A stretch of 64,000 nt of DNA from Knoxdaviesia capensis (Eukaryota > Ascomycota > Sordariomycetes > Microascales > Gondwanamycetaceae). The position numbers and the translations under genes are program-made. The stretch is from contig LNGK01000004.1 in NCBI GenBank assembly GCA_001510575.1, forward strand, positions 601,989-665,988, in the 5' to 3' direction. A model generated the notes under the pieces. The model saw only the letters and a program-made list of their open reading frames with translations. It was not told where the DNA came from and did not search any database. Of the stretch, positions 11,922-22,383 are shown one piece after another (within the stretch, counting starts at the first letter, position 1; each line of letters starts with the position of its first letter).

Positions 11922-14220
11922 CCATCTGGCTGGCGGGGTGTTATCATGATGAGTGTCCCTCGATCGCTCTCCTCATGATAAACCTCGAGTGAGATTGATT
12001 TCTTCCTTCATTGCGCGAGATCCAGATTATAATCTTCCCCATCAGTCCATGATAACAGGCAAAAAGGCAGCAGCTCCCTTGACAACATGCCTCCCGTGCG
12101 GGATTAGAGACCCAACAAGGCGTCACGCTCAGTCAGAAATCTGTCTCGGGACATTGATATTCCTAACAAACGGTCTGCAAACTCTCCTCCGGCGGCTCAC
12201 CCCTCATATGGCGCTTATTTCAATGGCACCCAACCCCACTACAGCTGTGTCTCGACATAGATCCGGGGACAAAATTGTCCGGAATCGACAAGACAGGCAG
12301 GGAGATGTGACAGAACCGACATAACCAGAGGGCCTCGATCATTCCCACACACTTCGGATGTAGAGGAGACAAGCCAGTCTTGCATCATCTTACCATTATA
12401 GGGTCCTCAGCGCCCTTCAGCACACCGATAGTTTAGGCTCGCACCGTTTGACACTTGACAGTGACAGCAGGACAGCGTCATACTTGCAAGCCACGGAAGT
12501 ACAGTTCGCCTGTCGGGCGTTAACCCAATAGGGACAACATAGGACCATATCCTCCGGACAATGATACAGGGGTCTCTGCCTCGACACTGAAGAGCGTCCC
12601 AGCCATTTCAGGCAAGCTGCGGCCCGACGCATCCGCCTAAAAGTCTCAAGGCAGCATGAGACTGCCTTCCTCTCACGCAGGAGAACGAGCGTGAACCCTT
12701 AGAATGTGAAAACACCGAGATTGACGTCTGGTGCTACCCGAATCCACAAGGACTCTGAAACGCGTCAGACATCTGGCGACTCATACAGTGGATGGCTGGA
12801 TGTAAAGAACCGAAAAAAGTATATAAGCATGAGGCTATCCTTCTTCTCGACCATGGAGAGACCCTAAGAAACTTGATGAAAAAGTTCGCTTTCTGTTATT
12901 CCCGAATTGGAAGACCCTGCCGAGTTCCTCGCGTAGATGTCCCTGGCTGGCCTTTCACCGTTGTGTGCTTGATCATGCAAATAGCTGTAGTCTGTAACTG
13001 GACCATGCCCTGCATCGACGAAGAGACAATTCGCCTTCCTAGGGGTCTCATTAACAAAAAGAAAAAGAAAAAAAAGGGGGGGGGGGATACAACCCAAGAT
13101 TTGCGAAGCCTTATTCAAGGGCTCAATCTTCAAAAAAGCTAAGCTCCCGCGGAGTTGTGTGCCACGCGTTCCTTCAGGATGCGGCAGAGGGACACGAATC
13201 AGTCAAATAGACAAGACTTCACTGCCCCCTGGAGAAATGTCAGAAAAGGGAGCATCGAATAATTCGGGGGCTTTGATTCCTTTGATGGACACTTCGTGCC
13301 CGAGTGAATTCTGCACATGAGCGTGAGTGAAGCAGGAAGCCGATGTCACACCGTTTTTGGTCTTGGGGCCACGGATACAGGAGTATTACCCGAGACGAAA
13401 ACTGCATTGGAAATTCGGGACCTTCAACGGCGCCGGTTGAGTATTAAGATATCTTCCAATGGATAAGCGTAAGGCGGGCTCGGGCTCCTCGACACAACGG
13501 AGAAAGAACAGTGGAACGGCATCGGATCAAACGAGGGATGGATGTCATATGAAGGGGACCGATCATGTGTGAAGAAGGCAGCTGAACAAGCACTAATGGA
13601 ATAGAATAGAATTATGGAAACTTGAAGGCTGCACACTATGGAGATACCACAGCTTGGGCCATAATCCCCATCAAACGGGACCGACGACTTGCTTACGCGA
13701 ACTTTGCGATGTTGGGCAACCAGAATTACGTCAATGCCGAACGTGCTGACATTTATGTGCAACAACGTCGTATACCTCGTCTACGGTGTACAAATAGCGC
13801 ACAATTGAAGATCCACCACCATCAATACTTAGCCACATGCACTGGAAAATCTAGAACGAATAGAGGCCGTTCAGGCTTGTGAATCCCAGGTCCCTTTTTT
13901 TTTTTTTTGTGTTTGTTCGCTTTCTTCCATTCTTGACGCCAATCTTTGTTCTCCCCTATTCGATCTCGATTTTCACTCTATGAGAAAGAAACAGCATGAC
14001 GTACGTATCTCCCACTGATTCGCCGATACATTCCAAGTTTCCTCGTTCCCCCCAACCCGTAGCTAAACGTCCGTATTCCATACACGCTCCAAGTCGATGA
14101 AGTTTGTACCCATGGTAATAAAAAGTTCCAGCTCCTTCCGGGCCTCCCGTCGAAACAGGCAAAAAAAAAGGGTCAAAGTCAACCACGAGCAGTAAATTTT
14201 CCATTCTCCGGCCGGCCCTT
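11922..14220. other. Divergent intergenic DNA, no gene recognised
   Basis: This lies between the Sen15 gene (-) and the DUF2985 gene (+). Base composition is balanced and no frame exceeds about 116 codons or resembles a known family. It contains an A-rich to G11 homopolymer junction at 13060-13086 and a T13 run near 13896. I see no tRNA, rRNA or transposon structure. Confidence 0.5.
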
Positions 14221-14224
14221 CCAC

Positions 14225-14460
14225 TTCGTTCCTCGTTCTCGCTCTTTTTTCCTTCTTGGTTTTCCATATTATTTAGACATTGGCGCTTCTCCTTGATCCG
14301 TTCGCCTCTTTCCTCTTCTTTCCCATTTTCTTTCCCCTCCATTTTCTTGCCTTTCCTATTCCTCTTTTTCCCTCTTATTCCCTTTCCCTCCTGTTTTCTT
14401 AATTTCTTCGTAATTTTATCTTTTCCTCTCACATTCCTAGACCTGCTGAATTTTTACCTC
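14225..14460 (+). promoter_or_regulatory. Pyrimidine-rich promoter/leader tract of the DUF2985 gene
   Basis: This segment is mostly C and T on the plus strand, with repeated TTTCCC and CTTTTC words, and ends about 200 bp before the ATG at 14660. Its position and strand match the other CT-rich leaders in this window. The function is inferred. Confidence 0.4.
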
Positions 14461-14659
14461 CATTGCTGGCTGGGTTGGTCTTAATATCGCATGAAATAGA
14501 CTTTTATACTGTCCCACTTATCGCCTGCCACATAAGCATTCCTCCCTCGTCGTATCTCAGCAGTCACATTTCTTGAGCCTCCTTGTCACAGCTTAATTTC
14601 ACAATAAAGTTCTGCTATTATATCATCAGAGCTTCCTTCCTCCTTGAAAATCCATCGCC

Positions 14660-16099
14660 ATGGATTCACACGGCCGCCGCGAGTCGTTCCCTCCCTTTGA
14701 CCCTGGGGCCACATCCCCTTTTCCGGCTCTTGAGGACTCGGAAGTTTCTCACTCTGATCATCAGCGGCGAACTTCCATCATCCACGAACAATCCTCTGTC
14801 GTTACCAACGTTGTCCGCCGCATGTCCAAGACATTTGAAGAATCGAGCATTCCTGAAGGTTTCTTCGCCGCCACCGGATCGGCCGCTTCAACTATTATGA
14901 CCCAGTCCCCCCGACGTCCCAGCACATCTACTGAACCCGACACGCGCAGCAGTACTCCTCGCCACGGCTCTATCTCCCGCGATCGCGGCACCGGCAGCTT
15001 TTCTCGACACGGCGCCCCCTTCATGTCTCCTGTCCCCGACCAACGCGGCGCGCAGCTGGCCTCGGTGCCCGATGCCGGTGAAGACGAGGCTGCTAAGAAG
15101 CAGGGCTTGGGCGAGTCGACTATCACAAACGCACCGAGCATCTCTCCTTCCGAGTCTCGGGCCCAGCCTAGCTTCGGCCCGTCGCCTAGCACCGCCGGCA
15201 TGCTTCTCCGTACCGACACGTCAGCTTTCGACAACGGCTACCATTTCCCGCCTGCGTACACGTTCAAAGAAAACATGAAGTCTTGGTCGATAGGATTCTG
15301 GAACTACGTCCGAACTCCCATCGGCTTCTTTGTGACGCTGTACGGCCTGAACGTGGTGGCCTGGGGTGGCATGCTGTTCCTCATTCTTTGCAACGCCGCT
15401 CCGGCCATGTGCCACCCTTCGTGCAACGACGACTCGTCTCCGCGGAAGAAGTGGATCGAAATCGATTCGCAGATCATAAATGCTCTTTTCTGCGTTACCG
15501 GATTCGGTCTTGCCCCGTGGAGAACGCGCGATCTTTGGTATCTGATGAAGTTCCGTGTTCAGCACGACCACGTCGGGCTCCGCCGTCTTGCTGGAATCCA
15601 TCGCTCCTGGTTCCGCCTTGCCGGATCGAAGGAACTGCCCATTACCCTTGGGCCTAAGACGCTTGATGAGCTCCCCGTCGAAACCGACTACGCCTCGCTC
15701 CCGTTCCCCGAGTCTAAGATCTCCGAAGCTCCTTTAACCGGCGTCCGTGCCGAACCCACAAAGGTGTGGAAGATGGACACGTTTGTGTGGGCGAACTTCC
15801 TCAACTCGGTTTTCCAGTTCCTTCTTGCCGGCTTCATGTGGGGAATGAACCGCTTCCAGCGCCCTGGATGGTTGACCGGTCTCCTCATCGGAATAGGAAT
15901 CGGTGCTGGTATCGTTGCCGGTATTGTCATCTTCAGAGAAGGCAAGGCTGTCAAGGCTATCGAGGGTGTCCCTCTGTCGGACAAGGATCAAGAGCGCCTT
16001 CTCCGTGATAAGGAGATGGGAATTTCCCACTACAACAATCTCAAGGACAAGAAGCCGAAGGTGGCGAAGCCGAAGAAGGAAAAGAAGCCGAAGGCTTAA
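14660..16099 (+). CDS. DUF2985 family membrane protein
   Basis: A single exon encodes 479 residues, starting at an ATG in a good context (CGCCATGG). Residues 1 to about 200 are Ser/Thr/Pro-rich and probably cytosolic and disordered. The conserved block begins near residue 203 (KENMKSWSIGFWNYVRTPIG). It has a membrane segment at about 215-245, the AMCHPSCNDDSSPRKKWIEI loop, a second hydrophobic segment with GFGLAPWRTRDLWYLM at about 270-300, and two more membrane segments at about 370-395 and 400-425. The last 20 residues are a Lys/Pro-rich tail. I recognise this as the fungal DUF2985 family, widespread in Pezizomycotina, for which I know no established biochemical activity. No intron is needed. 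The next gene, SLC35F6-like, is on the same strand, but fungal genes are transcribed singly. Confidence 0.82.
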   Translation: MDSHGRRESFPPFDPGATSPFPALEDSEVSHSDHQRRTSIIHEQSSVVTNVVRRMSKTFEESSIPEGFFAATGSAASTIMTQSPRRPSTSTEPDTRSSTPRHGSISRDRGTGSFSRHGAPFMSPVPDQRGAQLASVPDAGEDEAAKKQGLGESTITNAPSISPSESRAQPSFGPSPSTAGMLLRTDTSAFDNGYHFPPAYTFKENMKSWSIGFWNYVRTPIGFFVTLYGLNVVAWGGMLFLILCNAAPAMCHPSCNDDSSPRKKWIEIDSQIINALFCVTGFGLAPWRTRDLWYLMKFRVQHDHVGLRRLAGIHRSWFRLAGSKELPITLGPKTLDELPVETDYASLPFPESKISEAPLTGVRAEPTKVWKMDTFVWANFLNSVFQFLLAGFMWGMNRFQRPGWLTGLLIGIGIGAGIVAGIVIFREGKAVKAIEGVPLSDKDQERLLRDKEMGISHYNNLKDKKPKVAKPKKEKKPKA

Positions 16100-17392
16100 G
16101 CTTCAGTCCTTGTTGTCAATCGGCGATGTCGAGAGTGCTTCACGGCCCACGACCAAGTCTGGCCACCTGTTCATTTCATTTTTTTATACCAGTCATTTAT
16201 ACAAGTATCGCTTCTGGAATAGCTTTTGTTCCCTATCATACTGCCTTTCGCCTCTGGCCCACTACAGAGCTAGATGAGCGGCTACGCTTATCTTGGAGAA
16301 TGACTACGCCGGCGGAATTTTCCTCTTTTTTTCTTCTTTTTTTCTTCTTTGTTTTAATGGCAAGCAACTGTCTCTATAATATTATCCTCTTCTTCGGGGG
16401 GAGGGTTCAACTCAGCACACCTTTCGAAATTGGAAACAGACGGAATCCATGGCGTTTTATTTGCAGTTCTCCTTTGGAACCGGGACGGAGTTTGGAATGG
16501 AAATGGAACCAGTCAATACGGGACTAGATTTTCCCACAAAGTGACTTTTTTGAATTTCCCTCTGTTTTTAGTTTAGTGGTTCTCTATGAGTTCGAGTAGT
16601 ATCCATACTTGCGCTCTCCTGGGAGGCACATCTTTTCCTCATAATTAGTTGGAACGTCTGAGTATTGATTATCAATGTGTGGTTTTACACCCAAAAGTGT
16701 CGTGCCGTAGTACTCAAGTGATTAGTTGATTCATTGCTTCTGGTGAATTGAACAGGGACCCGGTGGGTTGAGCCAGCAATATACGGTACCGACAAGGCGG
16801 AGAGATTCTCTATCATGAATCCACCTCATCTTCTATGAAGAAGCGCTAAGTGCTAGGCCACACCAACAACCGAAAATCAGGTTCTTTCAAGATCCTCGAA
16901 ACTGTGGCTCAAGATAGCGCGGCCGCCGGGCAATAAATGTTCTGTTTTGTCTCTTTCCAAGATCTCAGCGGCGAAACCGGTTCGTTGGATGGGCTCTGTA
17001 TGGAATGGAAACAAAGAGTGGAGGAATGCCCGCAAAGGTTCTTAGGAGTCAGATCGACAACGCCGTGATACGCCCAAAATGGGCAGCAACTAAACGAAAA
17101 GTGTGGCGCCGACAAGTACCCGCTACACCTTGTTAGCTCAGCACTTTAGCATTCTGTGGTTCACCTCCTCCCTATTGAGGAAGCCAACCGTGCACCCATC
17201 AATAAGCTTATCCCAGGCCTTTCTGTGGGCCGCCACCCAATCTCTCTCGCATGTTCACCTTCTTCCTCTCCGTAACTCAAAGAAGAGAGCATTTCCTCTC
17301 TTCGTATCTCCTTTTTTTTCTTATTTTTTTTATCACCACTACTATATTCTGAAGGAGCGGGAGACCCGGTATCCTCAAAACAATTGCCCAAT
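16100..17392. other. Intergenic region with CT-rich leader at its 3' end
   Basis: It follows the DUF2985 stop and precedes the transporter ATG. The part from about 17220 to 17350 is C/T-rich on the plus strand and probably is the transporter's promoter or 5' UTR. The rest shows no gene. Confidence 0.5.
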
Positions 17393-18810
17393 ATGGCGAA
17401 CAAAAGCCTCGTTCCCCTCCTGGTGGCGTTTATGCTGCTCACTGGAGTCTCGAATACCATCTTGACCAAGTATCAGGTACGTTCTCGGCCTGGCCACGCA
17501 CACCATCTCGACCCAAGATAATGAGGCCAGACAGTAGCTAACCAGGGAATCTGGCACTTATCACCCTCTCTAGGATCAACAATGTGTAGCCAACTGCGAT
17601 GACCCCGACCTTTCGAAACGCCGCCACTTCGAGCAGCCCGTGGTGCAGACCGCCCAGATGTTCGTCGGCGAGATCGGCTGCTTCCTCGTGGTCGGACTGA
17701 CAGCCCTGTACGAGCGAGTGAAGGCCTGGCGCAACCGCACCGGATACGAGGCAGTGAGCACCACTGCGGATACCGGGGAGGACGACGCCGAGGCCGAGGA
17801 CGCCGATCAAAGCAAATCGCTGCTTCACGGCTGGCGCGTCACCCTGCTGGCGCTGCCGGCCATCTGCGACATTTGCGGCACCACGCTGATGAACGGCGGC
17901 CTGCTGCTGGTGGCCGCGTCTGTGTACCAGATGACCCGTGGCATGCTCGTGCTCTTCGTCGGCCTGTTCAGCGTCATCTTTCTCCGCCGCCGCCTGTTCC
18001 TCTTCCAGTGGGTGTCGCTGGCCGGTGTTGTCCTCGGCGTCATGATCGTCGGCCTTGCCCCAATCGTCACCCCGGACCCGTCGCACGTGAAACACGGCGC
18101 CGAGGTCCCCGCCGTCGCTCCTGCCGAGTCGTCTGCTGCTCTCCTGGCCATTGTCGGTATCGTCCTCATTGCGTGTGCACAAATCTTTACCGCCACCCAG
18201 TTTGTACTCGAGGAGTGGATCCTGGAACGTTCCACCATCGAGCCCATCTCGGTTGTGGGATGGGAGGGTACCTTTGGATTCATTTTCACCATTCTGGGCA
18301 TGACGGTTCTCCACTTTATTGTCGGTCGCACTCCCGCTGGCCAAGGTGGTCCGTTTGATATGGTGGCGGCGTGGAAACAGGTCACCGGCTCCAAGCCGAT
18401 GATAATGTCGTCCATTCTCACCATGATTAGCATTGGGTATGATTGCCCCCTCTCTATTCAACTACTATCCACTCTACCAGTATTCCTAAGCTCACTATGG
18501 AGAACCACACCCGTTGCTAACCCGTTTTCTTTTTGTTTCTAGCGGATATAACTTCTTCGGGCTCTCGGTAACCCGCTCCGTAAGCGCAACCGCCCGCTCA
18601 ACCATCGACACGTGCCGTACTCTGTTTATCTGGATGATCTCCATTGGCCTCGGCTGGGAGACCTTCAAGTGGCTGCAGGTCTTGGGTTTTGCCGCCCTTG
18701 TCTACTTTACCTTCCTGTTCAACGGCCTCGTCGAGCCGCCGTTCCAGTTCCTCCGCGTTGACGAGCCGGTGGAAGAGCTCCTCCCCGAGGAGCCGATTGA
18801 GCACCATTAA
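17393..18810 (+). CDS. SLC35F6-like nucleotide-sugar/drug-metabolite transporter, three exons
   Basis: Exons 17393-17476, 17574-18436 and 18543-18810 join through GT-AG introns of 97 and 106 bp into 404 residues. Exon 1 encodes one hydrophobic helix (MANKSLVPLLVAFMLLTG). Exon 2 starts DQQCVANCDDPD and reaches HFEQPVVQTAQMFVGE, a signature I associate with the eukaryotic SLC35F6 group of the drug/metabolite transporter superfamily. Many further hydrophobic segments follow, consistent with about ten membrane helices. A charged cytosolic loop (DTGEDDAEAEDADQSK) lies near residue 125. The C-terminal tail is acidic and ends EEPIEHH. Known for the family: members sit in endomembranes, and human SLC35F6 has been linked to lysosomes and mitochondria; the substrate is unsettled. 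Intron 2 falls in phase 2 within GYNFFG. No frameshift is seen. Confidence 0.85.
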
Positions 18811-19712
18811 ATCCCATCCACACCTTGTATAGGGTAGGGATTCATTGACTGTGTGTGCCGCTTCTGTGCGCGTGTATTCTTTTTTAAACTTCTGTCCTGG
18901 TGTTGTCCGGTGTGGCGCACATCGGTGAGCGAAATTTCTTTCCCTTTTGTGTGCAACCAGAACGGCGTTTGATATATAACAAACAGGCGTTACATTTATG
19001 GGCCAACATTTATTCCTTTTTTTGTCTTGTCTGGGTTCTCTTGCTCTATTTTGCATTTCCTCTTTCCTTCGGCGGTATGCCGCTTTCTAGAGCTACTCGT
19101 CTTCTTTACAAGTGTAGTTTATTTTAGATATAACCATGTATTTTTCCTGAAATCGTTCGGGATGCAAAGTTGTAGAGTAGAATAGTGTGATGAAATGTAT
19201 CAGGTATTTCTTTCTTGAGAGGACGTTACAATAAGTAACAGAAAAAAAAAGCTCAGCCCTGAGAATCCTGTCCACGGCCCAACGAAAGGTACTGAGCCAA
19301 AGCAAGCCAGCCACACGGAAGCAACGGTACCACCCAACTTTCCCGTCTGTTGTTCATCCACGCCATCCGTTACTCGTTTGGCCACCTGACGAAATTAGGA
19401 ATAAAATAAAATAAAAGGCAGTCCTGCCTAGAAAGCCACGATGCTACGAGGAAAATCGACGCCCGAAAAATGAAAAGAAAGAAAAGGGAATTGAAAAAAC
19501 ACGAACTGCAAGACCTCGACCTCCCGGAGGTGGCAAGACAAGTATTGAGGGCAAGCCTCGCCACGATACCGGAGGGAGATACAAAAAGTGGAAGGGGAAT
19601 CAAACGACGAACGAACAAACAAACCCAAAAAAAGAAGAAAAAAAAAGAGACGAGCGAAACCACCAAAGAAAAGAAAGAAGCACCCGCCGAATCAGGAACG
19701 GGATACATCGGT
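18811..19712. other. Convergent intergenic region
   Basis: It lies between the stop codons of the transporter (+) and the Yippee gene (-). T-rich on the left and A-rich on the right, it fits two converging 3' UTRs. The Lys-rich frame at 19470-19745 is low complexity and I do not accept it. Confidence 0.55.
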
Positions 19713-20552
19713 CTAGCTCACATTGCACAGCAGCTCGGTCTCTAAGATGAACTTGCCCTCCTTGTACTTCTCGGTCTTTTCAAAGGCCATGTCGTACTTC
19801 CAGCCCATCACCTCGCCGCACATGCGGCAGAGAATGTCGCGCACCACATGCAGCCCCGTGGTCATCTTGCGCTCTTCGGGCTGGCCTGTGGTGACGTTGA
19901 CCACATTGTGGAAGAGATATGCTGGGCCGTGCTGGCCTCGGAAGTTCTGTTACGTAGGGGAGGCAAACGCAGAAGATAAGAAAGACGGGTGTCCCAAGGG
20001 ACGGAACCAGTATGCATCAACCCAGGAAAGGAAGAAATGGTCCGGAAACCTCGCTCGACCGCCGGTCCTTTTCTCTTGTTTCTCTCTTTGCTCCCTCTCC
20101 CACTCACATCGGTCCCTTGGTGTAGATCCAGTATGGAGCCTTTCTGGGTTTCGCCACTTTCGCCCGAAACCTCTCATGACGCCTCGCGCGGTCACGGAGG
20201 GTCCCAGAGTCTCGGTGAAAGGGGGAAAAAACAGGCGAGTGGGAGTCAAGAAAATAGAGACAGAGGAGTTTGGGAGAGGAAGGGGAAAAAAAGGAATGAG
20301 AGAAAGAAGAGCGGCGGACACGAGCCAAGTTTCCCCCCGTGGATAGAAGATGTCATCGTCAGCCAACACGCTCCCAAACCGGAGATTAAAAGAGCCTCAT
20401 CCGTCTCCACCCCAGCAGACGGACGAGACGAACCACACCTGCGAAGTACTTACCGAGCTCAAGATATCATCGTGGTTGGCCAGGTGGGTTCTGCACTTCT
20501 TGCAGCCGTAGATGCGGTTGCTCGAAAGATACTCGTTGTACTGCAGACCCAT
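19713..20552 (-). CDS. Yippee-like zinc-binding protein, two exons
   Basis: Exons on the minus strand are 20552-20454 and 19946-19713, giving 110 residues, a normal Yippee length. Both zinc-binding CxxC pairs are present: YGCKKC (Cys17, Cys20) and LCRMCG (Cys73, Cys76). Between them is the family core (HLANHDDILS, then NFRGQHGPAYLF). The joined reading passes smoothly from LSS to NFRGQHG, exactly where other Yippee proteins are continuous, so no extra exon is needed. The start follows from MGLQYNEYLSSNRIYGC, close to other family N-termini. Known for the family: Yippee proteins are small conserved proteins with a single zinc-ribbon-like fold related to Mis18 and CULT domains; animal members are nuclear or centrosomal, and one is a substrate adaptor of the GID/CTLH ubiquitin ligase. 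The role in this fungus is unknown. The intron (20453-19947, 507 bp) is unusually long. Confidence 0.87.
19947..20453 (-). other. Unusually long (507 bp) spliceosomal intron in the Yippee gene
   Basis: The donor is GTAAGT and the acceptor is TAACAG on the minus strand. Most other introns here are 56 to 140 bp. The intron contains open frames on the plus strand, but they are low complexity and resemble nothing I know. It could hold a second, alternatively used intron pair or a small RNA; I cannot show either. Confidence 0.7.
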
Positions 20553-21751
20553 GGTGGCGATGGACAGCCTGTCGAACAAGAAGGAAAAAAGACAAATATC
20601 CACTCTTTGGTGACCAAAGAAGACGGGAGCTTCGACTATCGCAGGGACCAACGTTCGATAGAACAGCAGAAAACGGGAAGAGATACGGCAGGTCCAAAGC
20701 GGTCAGAGTTTACGCAAATGGGGGTTTTCGTCGGAGGATCGGACAATCAGCAGACCGGGGGGACAAGCGCCAAGGATGCAGACACTTCCGGGGCGGTTCA
20801 CCAGAGGAGGAAAAGGCAAGCGTGATATGTATGATTTATGACAATAGACCCGAGCCGGACAAGAAGAAGAAGTAGGAAAAAAGATTCGACCCAAGTAAAT
20901 AAATATGTAGTGTATGTATCAAGCTCTCTCCAATTCGACCGGAAGCTGCGGTTGAAAAATAGACAATTCGGAGGGCTACGGAAATAAGTTGAAACTAGGA
21001 GACTGAGAACCCCCAGAAGAAGGAATAAGAGAGGGAGAGAAGGAGAAGGAAAAAAGTAACTCGGAGACTGTGGCTGGATGTTTCGTGAAGTCAAAAGTTG
21101 GCAAAGCTTGTTGCAGGATCGACCGAACACACTCCTAGAAGCTGCTGCTGCTTTCCTTTGCTATCGGAATGCAGCAAGATGTAACGGCGGAAGAGGGGCG
21201 GGGAAGGGTTACAAACGGGTGCGGAAGTAATAAGTACCGTATAGAGAGGAGAGAGAGAGAGAGAGACAAGAAGAGACAGCAAGAATCTTGAGTTTCCGGG
21301 ATAGAGAGACTTGGTTAAGGCTTAATTAAGGCAGCAACAAGTTTGAAATCAGGAAGATTGAAGCATAAAAAGAAAGGGAGAAGAAGGGGAAAAGAAGAGA
21401 GTGACTGACGATGATACTGAGGCTTTGTCAGTCGTTCAATCACAAGGGACCAAAAAAGTCAGGTGCTATAGCAGTTCCAGGCGTGTGCTTTCGTCAGTGA
21501 CAGAGAGAGCCTGCCGTTTTTAACCCTGAAAATACATCATTGCCCCAGCGAATCTTTAGGCGTGAATTTATTTATGCATTAAGTGTCTTAGATAATACAT
21601 CCCCAAGCAACCTTCAACATTCACGGAAATCCAATGCTTCCAAGTTCTCTCCATCTCACAGAAACTCTGGGATACACAACATGGTGGTGTTCCCCAACAT
21701 TTCCCTTTTCGTCTTGCAGGCCGTGTGCAGGGCCATCTCCCGGTGTTACGC

Positions 21752-21792
<41 letters not shown>

Positions 21793-22383
21793 GGTACACC
21801 ACATACAGGTACTCCAGACTCACACTCGATAAACACACGCATATGCTTGACAATCACATCCCCAGATCACTCACTTTACCATCTACGAATTCACTAGGCC
21901 CATGATGTAAAATGCGGCAGTATTTGCATCCAGCGTGGTTTGTATGTATATCTTGCAAAACACCCTATTTACAATGGCAGGTGCAGAAAAAAAGAAACCA
22001 GGAAAAGAAGAGAGAAGGGGGGGAAGAGTGTGTATCTAGGGGATATGTCTATCCGTAATAAACGGGCCTCCCTTTGTGGTCGTTACTTGATCATGCATGA
22101 AGAAAAAACAGAAGTGAATGTGAGTGGGAATGTGCGTGCTGGTATAGTCGTCGCCCAAGCACAGGCTCTATGAGCCTTCACCCCTCATCTTCCTGTGAAG
22201 GAAGATATCCCAGCGCAACAGGAAGCAGGAAAAATCGAAGAGTCCAGGCGGGATCAAAGAAGAAGAAAAGAAGAAATAAAAAAGAAGAAACGCCCAACAA
22301 GCTAGGTATCTGGTCTAGCATGAAGAAGAGAGAGAAAAGAAAAGAACGGAGAGAAAAAAAAAAAAAGGTGGGAGGAAGAGTGT
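20553..22383. other. Intergenic region between Yippee and ferric reductase genes
   Basis: The part next to the Yippee start (about 20800-21420) is purine-rich on the plus strand, the sense-strand pyrimidine pattern of a leader. A (CA)n array lies at 21754-21789. The A/G-rich stretch 22200-22380 is the probable 3' UTR of the ferric reductase gene. I see no further gene. Confidence 0.5.
21754..21789. repeat. (CA)n dinucleotide microsatellite
   Basis: About 18 CA units, uninterrupted. Confidence 0.95.

Noticed and set aside
21754..21789. Regular repeat considered as a CRISPR-like or satellite array
   Set aside because: It is a simple CA dinucleotide run without spacers.
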